From the NCBI RefSeq assembly GCF_001718835.1, contig NZ_CP013444.1, positions 2,604,001 through 2,668,000 on the forward strand: a stretch of DNA of 64,000 nucleotides. Reading direction: 5' to 3'. The position numbers and the translations under genes were made by a program. This document shows positions 53,729 through 62,045 of this stretch, in pieces; positions within the stretch are counted from its first letter, which is position 1, and every line of letters begins with the position of its first letter. The stretch is from Burkholderia cepacia (lineage in GTDB: Bacteria > Pseudomonadota > Gammaproteobacteria > Burkholderiales > Burkholderiaceae). The notes beneath the pieces are model-generated. The model did not search any database. It worked only from the letters and a program-made list of their open reading frames with translations, and was not told the DNA's origin.

Positions 53729-55633
53729 ATGCCGCAACCTTTCGTGCTGCCCGCCACCGCGGGTCGCACCGACCTGCTCGCGCAGGCGCATGCGCGTTCG
53801 ACCGCGGTCGGCCTGCGCGCGCACGAACGTCCCGATTTCTCGCCGCTGTCGCGCATCGCGCTGCGCGAACTGATCTCGACCCATCACTCGCTCTACACGC
53901 ACGCCCGCCCGGTCATGGAGAACCTCCACGCGCAAATCGCCGACACGCAAAGTCTCGTGGTGCTGACCGACGCGGACGGCGTCATCCTGCACAGCATCGG
54001 CGACGCGGACTTCATCGAGAAAGCCAACCGCGTCGCGCTGTGCACGGGCGTCTCGTGGGCGGAAGGCGCACGCGGCACCAACGCGATCGGCACCGCGCTC
54101 GCGTCGGGCCAGGCCGTCGCCGTGCACGGCGACGAACACTTCCTGCTCGCCAACCACATCCTCACCTGCTCGTGCGCGCCGATCTTCGACCCGTTCGGCC
54201 GCACGCTCGGCACGCTCGACGTCAGCGGCGATCCGCGCGGCTCGAGCCCGCACACGCTCGCGCTCGTGCGGATGTCCGCGCAACTGATCGAGAACCACCT
54301 GTTCGCGAACCAGTGCGCGGAAGCGCTGCGGCTGCGCTTTCATGCGCACGAGGAATGCGTCGATTCGCTGTTCGCCGGGCTCGTCGCCTTCGGCCCCGAC
54401 GGCGGGCTGATCGCCGCGAACCGCAGCGCGCAATTCCAGCTCGGCGCGTCGTTCGACGCGCTGCGGCACCAGGGTTGCGATGCGCTGTTCGGCATGTCGT
54501 TCGGCCTGCTCGCGCAGCAGGCTGCCCGCGCGCCGGGCGCGACGTTCCGGCTGACGCTGTCGACCGGCGTACGCGTGCTGGCGCGCTGCGAATTCGCCGA
54601 CGCACAGAAAACGGCCGTCGCCGTCACGCCAGCCGCGCCGTCCGTCGCACGCGCCCCCGCGACCGATCCCGATGCGATCACGTTCGCGACGCTCGACACG
54701 GGCGACGCACGCATGGCCGCCGTGCTCGAACGCGTCGCGAAGATCCGCGGGCGCGACCTGCCGCTGTTGATCCTCGGCCAGACCGGCACCGGCAAGGAAT
54801 GGCTCGCCCGTGCACTGCACCAGGCATCGCCACGCGCGGACGGCCCGTTCGTCGCGGTCAACTGCGCCGCGCTGCCCGATTCGCTGATCGAGGCCGAGCT
54901 GTTCGGTTATGAGGACGGCGCATTCACCGGCGCACGCAAGCGCGGCAGCCCCGGCAAGATCGTGCAGGCCGATGGCGGCACGCTGTTTCTCGACGAAATC
55001 GGCGACATGCCGCTCGCACAACAGGTCCGGCTGATGCGCGTGCTGCAGGAACGCGCGGTGATGCCGCTCGGCGGCGCGCGCGCGGTGCCGGTCGACGTGC
55101 GCGTGGTCTGCGCGACCCATCGCGACCTGCGCGCGATGATCGCGGAAGGCACGTTCCGCGAAGACCTGTTCTACCGGATCAACGGGCTCGCGGTCACGCT
55201 GCCGGCGCTCGCGGCACGCACCGACCTGCCCGCGCTCGTCGAGCGGATTCTCGCGCGGCTCGCGCGCAGCGAACCGATGCCGCGCCGCATCGCGGCCGAC
55301 GTGCTCGACGCGTTCACGCGCCACCGCTGGCCCGGCAACCTGCGCCAGATGACCAACGTGCTGCGCACGGCCGGCATGCTGGCCGAGGACGAAGACGAAA
55401 TCACGCTCGCCCATTTGCCCGACGATTTCTGGCTCGACTGCGACGCGGCGCACGACGCGCCGGAGGCATCGGCAACGCCGGCGAAACCGCTGCGTCAAGC
55501 GGCGACGCTGCAGGACCACCAGACGGCGGTGATCGATGCCGCGCTCGCGCGGCATGGCGGCAACGTGTCGGCGGCCGCGCGCGAGCTCGGCCTCGCCCGC
55601 AATACCGTATACCGGCACCTGCGCCGGCATTGA
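53729..55633 (+). CDS. AcoR-like sigma-54-dependent activator
   Basis: 634 residues. A GAF-like sensor (about 60-190; RGTNAIGTALASGQAVAVHG is typical of AcoR relatives) precedes an AAA+ domain with Walker A GQTGTGKE, an intact sigma-54 contact loop GAFTGA and LFLDEIGDMPL; a Fis-type HTH ends the protein (NVSAAARELGLARNTVYRHL). It activates a sigma-54 promoter, usually of acetoin, alcohol or aldehyde catabolism; no such target adjoins it, so its target may lie elsewhere. Confidence 0.92.
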   Translation: MPQPFVLPATAGRTDLLAQAHARSTAVGLRAHERPDFSPLSRIALRELISTHHSLYTHARPVMENLHAQIADTQSLVVLTDADGVILHSIGDADFIEKANRVALCTGVSWAEGARGTNAIGTALASGQAVAVHGDEHFLLANHILTCSCAPIFDPFGRTLGTLDVSGDPRGSSPHTLALVRMSAQLIENHLFANQCAEALRLRFHAHEECVDSLFAGLVAFGPDGGLIAANRSAQFQLGASFDALRHQGCDALFGMSFGLLAQQAARAPGATFRLTLSTGVRVLARCEFADAQKTAVAVTPAAPSVARAPATDPDAITFATLDTGDARMAAVLERVAKIRGRDLPLLILGQTGTGKEWLARALHQASPRADGPFVAVNCAALPDSLIEAELFGYEDGAFTGARKRGSPGKIVQADGGTLFLDEIGDMPLAQQVRLMRVLQERAVMPLGGARAVPVDVRVVCATHRDLRAMIAEGTFREDLFYRINGLAVTLPALAARTDLPALVERILARLARSEPMPRRIAADVLDAFTRHRWPGNLRQMTNVLRTAGMLAEDEDEITLAHLPDDFWLDCDAAHDAPEASATPAKPLRQAATLQDHQTAVIDAALARHGGNVSAAARELGLARNTVYRHLRRH

Positions 55634-55711
55634 CGACGAACGCGGCGAACGCGCGGACGGCATCGGGTATGCTTGGCGGCTTGCCGTTGTGATCCGCCGT
55701 TTTCTTCCGAC

Positions 55712-56011
55712 ATGACCGATTCCGAACGTCCTCCCCTCGTACGCATCGAGCCGCTCGGCGCGACCTTCGATGCGCCCGATTCGCTCACGCTGCTCGAAGC
55801 CGCCGCGTTCGCGCGCGTGTCGCTGCCGCGTTCGTGCCGCAACGGCACGTGCCGAAGCTGCCTTTGCCGGATCGTCAGCGGCAGCGTACGCTACACGATC
55901 GAATGGCCGGGGCTGAGCCGCGAGGAAAAGGCCAACGGCTATACGCTGCCGTGCGTGGCCGTCGCGACGTCGGACCTCGTGCTCGACGTGCCCGACGCGG
56001 TCATGGCCTGA
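55712..56011 (+). CDS. 2Fe-2S ferredoxin
   Basis: 99 residues. Plant-type ferredoxin cysteine pattern C42-x4-C47-x2-C50 (SCRNGTCRSC) with the fourth ligand C81 (YTLPCVAV). It transfers electrons to an unidentified oxygenase or reductase. It lies 78 bases after the AcoR-like gene. Confidence 0.88.
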   Translation: MTDSERPPLVRIEPLGATFDAPDSLTLLEAAAFARVSLPRSCRNGTCRSCLCRIVSGSVRYTIEWPGLSREEKANGYTLPCVAVATSDLVLDVPDAVMA

Positions 56012-56070
56012 CGTGCGCGGCGCGCGATCCGTGCGCAACGGCAACGCTTCACACCCCCTTGGAGGTCGTC

Positions 56071-56565
56071 ATGACCCAGCAAACCGATCGCATCGAAAAA
56101 CAGGCCGTATTGTCCGCGCCGCTGGAGCGCGTGTGGGAAGCCGTCAGCAATTCCGGCGAATTCGGCCAGTGGTTCGGCGTCTCCTTCGACGGGCCGTTCG
56201 TCGCCGGCCAGCGGCTGTTTGGACGGATCACGCCGACGACCGTCGACGCGGACGTCGCGAAGGCGCAGGAGCCCTATGCGGGCACCGTGTTCGAAATCGT
56301 CGTCGATCGCGTCGAGCCGAAGCAACTGTTCTCCTTTCGCTGGCATCCGTTCGCGATCAATCCGGGCATCGATTATTCGAGCGAGCCGATGACGCTGATC
56401 ACGTTCACGCTCGACGCGAGGCCGGACGGCACGCTGCTGACGATTACCGAGGCCGGGTTCGACCAGCTGTTCGCCGAACGCCGCGCGAAGGCGCGCGAGA
56501 TGAACGATCAGGGCTGGGCCGCGCAGATGACGCTGATCGCGAAATACCTGACGAAGCACGCGTGA
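56071..56565 (+). CDS. SRPBCC (AHSA1-like) domain protein
   Basis: 164 residues, GGAGG before ATG 56071. START/Bet v1-type fold: LSAPLERVWEAVSNSGEFGQWFG, LFSFRWHPFAINPG and a long C-terminal helix (KAREMNDQGWAAQMTLIAKYL). It probably binds a hydrophobic ligand or assists a protein; no catalytic residues are evident. Confidence 0.88.
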   Translation: MTQQTDRIEKQAVLSAPLERVWEAVSNSGEFGQWFGVSFDGPFVAGQRLFGRITPTTVDADVAKAQEPYAGTVFEIVVDRVEPKQLFSFRWHPFAINPGIDYSSEPMTLITFTLDARPDGTLLTITEAGFDQLFAERRAKAREMNDQGWAAQMTLIAKYLTKHA

Positions 56566-56613
56566 GGTTCGGACGGCGGCGGCAAATCGAAAGACTCACG
56601 GCCTAATCCCCCG

Positions 56614-56805
56614 GACTGGATCACGCCTTTCATCAGTCAACTCTGCGGCAAGTGCGTCATCGAGATTCTCGATGACGTCGAGCAACGCCTGCCGCGCGTC
56701 GATCGCGACGCGCACGGCGCATTCATTCGGGAAAATCCCGCGTTCCACCGGAAAACGCGCGACCGCATGGTCAGCTACCGGGATTGTTATTACCAATGGC
56801 TGTAA
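56614..56805 (+). pseudogene. 5'-truncated coding tail
   Basis: A frame open from the SRPBCC stop to TAA at 56803-56805 contains protein-like sequence (DWITPFISQLCGKCVIEI, IRENPAFHRKTRDRM, SYRDCYYQWL) but no start codon or ribosome binding site. It looks like the last 60 residues of a lost gene; the family is unknown. Confidence 0.35.
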
Positions 56806-57455
56806 AAACGAAAGTATGACTATGCTTTGATCAGCCGAAATGGCTCCATTCCACATATGAAAATTTCGCGACGTGCATTGTTGCCTGCGACCCCTTCAGC
56901 ATTTTCCGTGGAAATGTAAAAGGAGCGATTCACCGATCGGCGCCCCGATCGAAATGGCGACACTACGCTGCACTCCTGATCGTGGGAACCGCGCCCGGGT
57001 CGGTCCCTTCGCCGCCCTCGTTTCTCGCCCGTAACCGCCTTTGCATTTCGTAACAAGTTGGGTTGATTCGTCGAGGCCACCTACCGTAAATTTTGTAGGT
57101 CGTCCGGCGGCATCCGGCAGTTGGGCGATGTTTCATTCTGCATATCTCGCATGCCGGATACCTGGATGGCCCGCCATCCGACACTGCAAGTCCGCACGCC
57201 GTATGGACTTGTTCAAGCGGTCGAACTCGCACTGAGTATCGATTCGACAACATGTAGACCAATCGAACCCGACGCGCCGTAGCAGGCTCGCCGAGTCGTT
57301 CCTGTCATTCCGGACGAAGCCCGCGTGACAGGGTGGGACATGGTCGAATCATGATATTTGCATCGCACTCCTACCAATATATTTGGGAGACTCAACCCGA
57401 CTTTCGATCGGCATAAATCAACTTTGCGCAACTCGCGAAAGGAAAAGGACAGAAA
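56806..57455. other. Gene-free, AT-richer region
   Basis: About 650 bases without a supported gene; composition is more AT-rich than average (for example 56805-56935 and 57340-57450). It probably contains scars of past rearrangement and, at its right end, the promoter of the membrane gene at 57456. Confidence 0.45.
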
Positions 57456-58058
57456 ATGGAATTTGTACGGATGGGAATCGTCTTTGTTCATCTCATCGCC
57501 TGCTGTGTCTCGATTGGTCTCGTGCTGACCAGTGACATTGCGATGGTCAAACGGCTTTTGGATTCTGATGCGCCCGCCGATCTTGCCCAGGTCCACCTGC
57601 CCAGCCTGCAGCGCACCATCTCGTTGGCGCTGATGGTGCTTTGGGTCACCGGCATTGCGATCGTTGCGTTCGATATGCGGACCCAGGGGCTCACGTATCT
57701 CCACAATCCCAAGCTGCAGGCCAAGATTGCCATCGTCGCCTTGCTGACTTTCAACGGCATCGCTCTGCACTCCACGGTCCTCCCGGCACTGGAGAAAGCG
57801 GGCTCCCTGCTGAAGCTTTCCTTTGAACGACGCATGGTTGCGATTTTCCTGGGCGTGGTTTCCGCAGTCTCGTGGTTCTACGCGGCCATGCTGGGCGTCG
57901 GGCGCCCGTTGAGCTGGAAGTATTCGTTGTTCCAGATCCTCGCAGCCTACCCGGCACTGATTGCCGGCGGAATCGCCACCATGTTGTTCATCACGGCGCT
58001 GGCGAAATCCAGGAAGGCCGTTGAGCGTCACAACACCGAAGAGGTCGCGGCCTATTGA
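57456..58058 (+). CDS. Multi-pass membrane protein, unknown
   Basis: 200 residues with AAAGGAAAAGG upstream. Five to six TM helices (about 6-26, 50-72, 84-104, 125-148 and 162-184). Charged motifs DMRTQGLTYLHNPKLQAK and LPALEKAGSL are conserved-looking in a family of small membrane proteins of unknown function. Codon use is less GC-extreme than that of its neighbours. Confidence 0.65.
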   Translation: MEFVRMGIVFVHLIACCVSIGLVLTSDIAMVKRLLDSDAPADLAQVHLPSLQRTISLALMVLWVTGIAIVAFDMRTQGLTYLHNPKLQAKIAIVALLTFNGIALHSTVLPALEKAGSLLKLSFERRMVAIFLGVVSAVSWFYAAMLGVGRPLSWKYSLFQILAAYPALIAGGIATMLFITALAKSRKAVERHNTEEVAAY

Positions 58059-58109
58059 TCGCCGACACCGGGGGATGCGCACTGCCCGCAGCAGTACGCA
58101 TCCCGTTGT

Positions 58110-58136
58110 CGCACAAGCCGCGCGCCGGCTTGTGCG
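58110..58136 (+). terminator. Stem-loop after the membrane gene
   Basis: CGCACAAGCC (58110-58119) pairs perfectly with GGCTTGTGCG (58127-58136), followed by ATTGTTT. A weaker upstream hairpin, GGGATGCG (58072-58079) with CGCATCCC (58097-58104), lies just before it. Confidence 0.6.
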
Positions 58137-58238
58137 ATTGTTTCCCCGCCGTCAACGCAGCGATGAACATTCACCCGAGATAAGACTCGGGACAGTGAAT
58201 ACGCTGTGAGGCCCTCCCGCCTCACGAGCCCGTATCCC

Positions 58239-58876
58239 ATGCCCGACCTCGCTGCTCCGCCCCGCCCCCTGTCCACCGCGCTGCCGGCGATTTCCGCATT
58301 CGTCATCGTCACCACCGAATTCCTGATCGTCGGCTTGCTTCCCGCGCTCGCGCGCGACCTCCGCATTTCGATCTCAACCGCCGGGCAACTCGTTACGCTG
58401 TTCGCGTTCACGGTGATGCTGTTCGGCCCGTTCCTGACCGCAGCCTTGTCGCACGTCGAGCGCAAGCGCCCGTTCATCGCGATCATGCTCGTCTTCGCCG
58501 CCGCCAACACGCATGCGATCGGCTGGTGCGGCGCGTTCGCCGGACTCGCGATGCAGTCGCTCCTGATGACCGCACTCGTCGCCGCCTTCATGCCCGCCCG
58601 CGGCCCGAAAGCCTGCGCATCGCGGCGCAGCTGAGCATCCTCGGCGATCAGCGCGTGATCGCGAACGTCGCGTTGTCGGTCGTCGTGTTCACCGCGATGT
58701 TCACGGCCTGCACCTGTCTCGCCGATCTGCTGGAACGCGTCGCACACGTGCCGCCCGCGCGGGTCGGCTGGTGGCTGATGGGCTTCGGCGCGGTCGGGCT
58801 CGCGGGCAACTGGCTCGGCGGACGCTACGTCGATCGCCATCCGGCCGGCGCAACCGCCGTGTTCGTGCTGCTGCTC
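58239..58876 (+). pseudogene. MFS transporter remnant (DHA1 type)
   Basis: The start MPDLAAPPRPLSTALPAISA and the first TM helices are intact, but sequence jumps from LVFAAAN directly to AIGWCGAFAGLA, implying an internal deletion, and the frame shifts near 58605 before continuing as AAQLSILGDQRVIANVALS and NWLGGRYVDRHP. The C-terminal third is absent: at about 58877 the frame passes directly into a LysR effector domain. It cannot make a working transporter. Confidence 0.75.
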
Positions 58877-59452
58877 GATTTCGCCGAGCGTCATCCGCGC
58901 CTGAAGCTGCATGCGTCGTTCACCGACCGCTTCGTCGATCCGGTCGAGGAAGGCATCGACGTCGCGGTGCGGATCGGCAGCGTCGAATTCCTTTTCGGCG
59001 TGCTCGCGCATCGGGCCATCGACCGGGACCGCGTGATCTTCTGTGCGGCGCCGCGCCATCTGCAGCAGCGTCCGGCGATTCGCGAGGCGGCGAATCTCGA
59101 GCGCCACGATTGCGTGACCTACGGCCGCGCGGACGGCAGCGTGAGTCCGTGGGTCATGGCCCGGCCGAACGGGCAAATCGAACGCCGACCGATGAACGGC
59201 CGGATCGTCGTCGGCAGCGGCGAAGCGCAGCTCCAGGCGGTGAAGGCCGGTTACGGGATCGCGCAGCTCGCGACCTGGATGATCCGCGACGCGCTGCGCA
59301 GCGGCGAGCTGGTGGATGTGCTGCCTTCATGCGCGACGGCGGGATTGCCCGTCAGCCTGATCTGGGCGCGTCACCGGGAACGCTTGCCGAAGGTGGGCGC
59401 GACGCTGGAGTTCCTGGATCACGCGTTGCGCGCCGTCTGCGCGGAACACTGA
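58877..59452 (+). pseudogene. LysR effector-domain remnant fused to the MFS fragment
   Basis: In the same frame as the MFS tail the sequence becomes DFAERHPRLKLHASFTDRF and VDPVEEGIDVAVRIG, the effector domain of a LysR regulator, ending ALRAVCAEH. The DNA-binding half is gone. It is close to the effector domain of the regulator at 23699. A deletion joined an exporter gene to its neighbouring regulator. Confidence 0.8.
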
Positions 59453-59553
59453 ACGCGCATCGCGGCGATGCGGGGCAGTGCCGCGCGGCTTCGGCGCCGG
59501 CGTGGCATCATCCCTGCATCTACACGCGCGGTATCGACTTCACGGAGCGCCGC

Positions 59554-60186
59554 ATGTCCTTTCAGACCTGGATGCTGTTTGCCGCAGCCTATCTCGCCAC
59601 GACGCTGTCGCCGGGGCCGAACGTGCTGCTCGTCATCCGCAACACGGTGCGCTACGGCACGCACGGCACGGCCGCGACGATCGCGGGCAATCTCGTCGCG
59701 CAACTGTTCGTGGTCGTGCTCGTCGCGCTCGGCGTCGGTGCGGTGCTCGCCGCGATGCCGCCGCTGTTCGTCGCGATGAAGATCGTCGGCGCGCTGTATC
59801 TGATGGTGCTGGGCATCCGGCAATTGCGCAGCCCGCGTACCGGCGCCGATGCGCGCAACGGCCTGCAGCCGCACGAGATGCCGGACCGGAACAAGCTGTT
59901 CCGCGAAGCGCTGTTCGTGTCGGGCAGCAATCCGAAGACGATGATCTTCCTGTCGGCGTTCATGCCGCAGTTCATCGTGCACGACCGCCCGCTCGCGCTG
60001 CAGTTCGTCGTGATGTACGCGACGATCGCGTGCATGGTGATGCTCGTCCACGGCGTCTATTCGGCCGGCGTGCGCCGGTTCCATCGCGGCTTCGGCATGA
60101 GCCGCGCGGTGCGTGCGCTCAAGCGCGCCAGCGGGCTGCTGTTCGTCGGGCTGGGAATCCGGCTGCTCGCAGCCCGGCAGGCCTGA
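59554..60186 (+). CDS. LysE-family translocator
   Basis: 210 residues with GGAG before ATG 59554. LysE/RhtB pattern: LATTLSPGPNVLLVIRN, the GNLVAQLFVVVLVALGVGAV helix and SGSNPKTMIFLSAFMPQFI, with six TM segments. It exports amino acids or related small molecules. Confidence 0.88.
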   Translation: MSFQTWMLFAAAYLATTLSPGPNVLLVIRNTVRYGTHGTAATIAGNLVAQLFVVVLVALGVGAVLAAMPPLFVAMKIVGALYLMVLGIRQLRSPRTGADARNGLQPHEMPDRNKLFREALFVSGSNPKTMIFLSAFMPQFIVHDRPLALQFVVMYATIACMVMLVHGVYSAGVRRFHRGFGMSRAVRALKRASGLLFVGLGIRLLAARQA

Positions 60187-60190
60187 GCGC

Positions 60191-60559
60191 TCACGCGACG
60201 CAGATTCCCTCCACCGCCACCTTCCGGAACAGGTGCGGCGACGCGACCGCCGACGCCGGATACGCGGACAGCTTCGCCCGGAACGCCGGATCCGTGAATG
60301 CCGCGCGAAAGTGCGCGGTGGACTCCCACACCGCGTAGTTCAGATACGTCGGACGCTCGCCGACCGCGCGATGCAGTTGCGTCGAGATGAAACCCGGCTG
60401 CCGCTTCATGAACGCGGCATCGTCCTGCCAGACCCGCAGGAACGCCTGTTCATCCTCCGGTTCCAGCGTGAAGACGTTCACGAGAACGACCGGCGCGGCC
60501 TCCTCGGCGAGCTGGCGGTCGATCGGAAACGCGGGATCGAGCGGGCGAAACTGTGGCAT
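60191..60559 (-). CDS. Antibiotic biosynthesis monooxygenase (ABM) family protein
   Basis: 122 residues from ATG 60559 (GGAG upstream; ATG 60571 possible). ABM fold: VVLVNVFTLEPEDEQAFLRVW, QPGFISTQLHRAV and YAVWESTAHFRAAF. Such small enzymes oxidise aromatic or quinone-like compounds or detoxify reactive species. Divergent from, and probably repressed by, the MarR protein. Confidence 0.85.
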   Translation of the reverse strand: MPQFRPLDPAFPIDRQLAEEAAPVVLVNVFTLEPEDEQAFLRVWQDDAAFMKRQPGFISTQLHRAVGERPTYLNYAVWESTAHFRAAFTDPAFRAKLSAYPASAVASPHLFRKVAVEGICVA

Positions 60560-60587
60560 GATCGGCTCCATCAATTTGGTTGCATGA

Positions 60588-60637
60588 TGTCAATTCGACA
60601 TGGCACAGGTATAGATCATTGACACCATGATGTCAAT
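60588..60637. promoter_or_regulatory. Palindromic operators between ABM and MarR genes
   Basis: TGTC-AATTC-GACA (60588-60600) and ATTGACA-N6-TGTCAAT (60618-60637) flank the divergent promoters; the direct repeat CATGATGTCAATT occurs at both. This is the usual layout of MarR autoregulation. Confidence 0.6.
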
Positions 60638-60655
60638 TTGGATCGATGGTGACAG

Positions 60656-61129
60656 ATGAAAAAGACGAAACGAACGCCGGCGGGCGAGATCCTGACCGGT
60701 TTCATTCTCGATTTCTTCCGGCTCAACAGCCGGATGCTGGCTTCCGGCGACCGACTGGTCGCCGGGCTCGGGCTGACGAGCGCGCGCTGGCAGATTCTCG
60801 GCGCGATCGCCGGCGCCGGGCAGCCGCAGCCGGTTGCATGGATCGCGCGCGATCTCGGCGCGAACCGTCAGAATGTGCAGCGCATCGTCAATGATCTGGA
60901 AGCGGAAGGACTGGTGCGCTTCGAAGTGAACCCGCACCATCGGCGTGCGCAGCTCGTCGTACTGACCGACAGCGGCAAGCGGGCGTTCGACGCGGCGATG
61001 GGCCTGCAGGCCGCATGGGTGAACCGCCTGTCGGACGGGTTGTCAGCGGACGATCTCGAGGCAACGCGGCGCGTCATCGCCGGACTGCGCAGGAATCTGG
61101 ACGAGACCGACGGCGGCGAATCCACCTAG
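60656..61129 (+). CDS. MarR-family regulator
   Basis: 157 residues. Winged-helix DNA-binding core: SARWQILGAIAGAG, WIARDLGANRQNVQRIVNDLE and HHRRAQLVVLTDSGK. It probably represses the divergent ABM gene through the operators at 60588-60637. Confidence 0.88.
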   Translation: MKKTKRTPAGEILTGFILDFFRLNSRMLASGDRLVAGLGLTSARWQILGAIAGAGQPQPVAWIARDLGANRQNVQRIVNDLEAEGLVRFEVNPHHRRAQLVVLTDSGKRAFDAAMGLQAAWVNRLSDGLSADDLEATRRVIAGLRRNLDETDGGEST

Positions 61130-61205
61130 TGCCATAGCGACGCAACGCGCATCGGCGGCGCTGCACGGCGCGGCCCCCTTCCATGACGGCATACCGATAC
61201 TCGAC

Positions 61206-62033
61206 ATGTACCGAATTCTTTCCACGCTTTCCGACCCATGCGCGTGCATCGCGTCCGAAGATGTCCTCGGTCACGTACAGTGCGGCGACCGCTTCAACGC
61301 ATGGGCGATCGACGGCGCTTCGTTCCTGACGGACCACCCGTTCACCACGTTCGACGATCGCTCCGATGCGCATTGGTTCGCGGCCGAACTCTCCGCGTTC
61401 CTCGCCCGCGAGCTGAGCAAACGGGAATTCGACGCCGCCCGTCTTCGCCCCGTGCTGGAGGATTTGCGCCAACGTTATCTGGCGTTGTCCCCGGATACGC
61501 CGCTGTGGGCCTATCCGGCCGCGGCGTGCACGATCGTCGAGCTGCAACGCTCCGGCGACCAGGTCGTCGCGGACATTCACCAGTACGCTGACTGCTTCGC
61601 ATTGTTCGGCGCGGGCCGCACCGGCGAGCCGACGCCCGCGGTCGACGACTTCCGGTCGAACGCGTCGCGGCTTCAATGGCGGCCGCGTTCGGGATTCTCC
61701 GGCGAACAACTGGCGCGTCAGCGCGAGCGCCGCATCGAGCAACAGCACAACCGGAATACGACCGCGCTGACGCTCAATCCCGACAGCGCAGCGAACGGAA
61801 CTCACGTGCGGCAGACCTTCGCCGCGCCATGCCAGGTGCTGCTGGGGACCGACGGCGTATCGCGTGCTTGGGAATACTACGGTCTGGTCGATCAGCGCGA
61901 CGTCATCGACTTCGTGTCGCGCAACGGCCTACCGGCGTTGTTTGCACGGTTGCGACACCACGAGGAAAACTACGTCAATCCCGAGATGAAATCGCGGGAC
62001 GATGCGGCGGCGTTGCACATTCTCTGTCATTGA
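61206..62033 (+). CDS. PP2C-like (PPM) phosphatase-fold protein
   Basis: 275 residues. Metal-site motifs in the right order: AWAIDGASFLTD, LLGTDGVSRAWEYYG and SRDDAAAL give the three core Asp positions of PPM phosphatases. It is shorter than most and lacks a sensor domain. It converges on the ABC transporter gene; such compact PP2C-like proteins occur near biosynthetic and export genes. The substrate is unknown. Confidence 0.65.
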   Translation: MYRILSTLSDPCACIASEDVLGHVQCGDRFNAWAIDGASFLTDHPFTTFDDRSDAHWFAAELSAFLARELSKREFDAARLRPVLEDLRQRYLALSPDTPLWAYPAAACTIVELQRSGDQVVADIHQYADCFALFGAGRTGEPTPAVDDFRSNASRLQWRPRSGFSGEQLARQRERRIEQQHNRNTTALTLNPDSAANGTHVRQTFAAPCQVLLGTDGVSRAWEYYGLVDQRDVIDFVSRNGLPALFARLRHHEENYVNPEMKSRDDAAALHILCH

Positions 62034-62045
62034 CGCGCATCCGGC

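Noticed and set aside
53672..56044. A 790-codon minus-strand open frame opposite the AcoR-like gene
   Set aside because: Shadow of the sigma-54 activator and ferredoxin coding strands. No domain or start signal.
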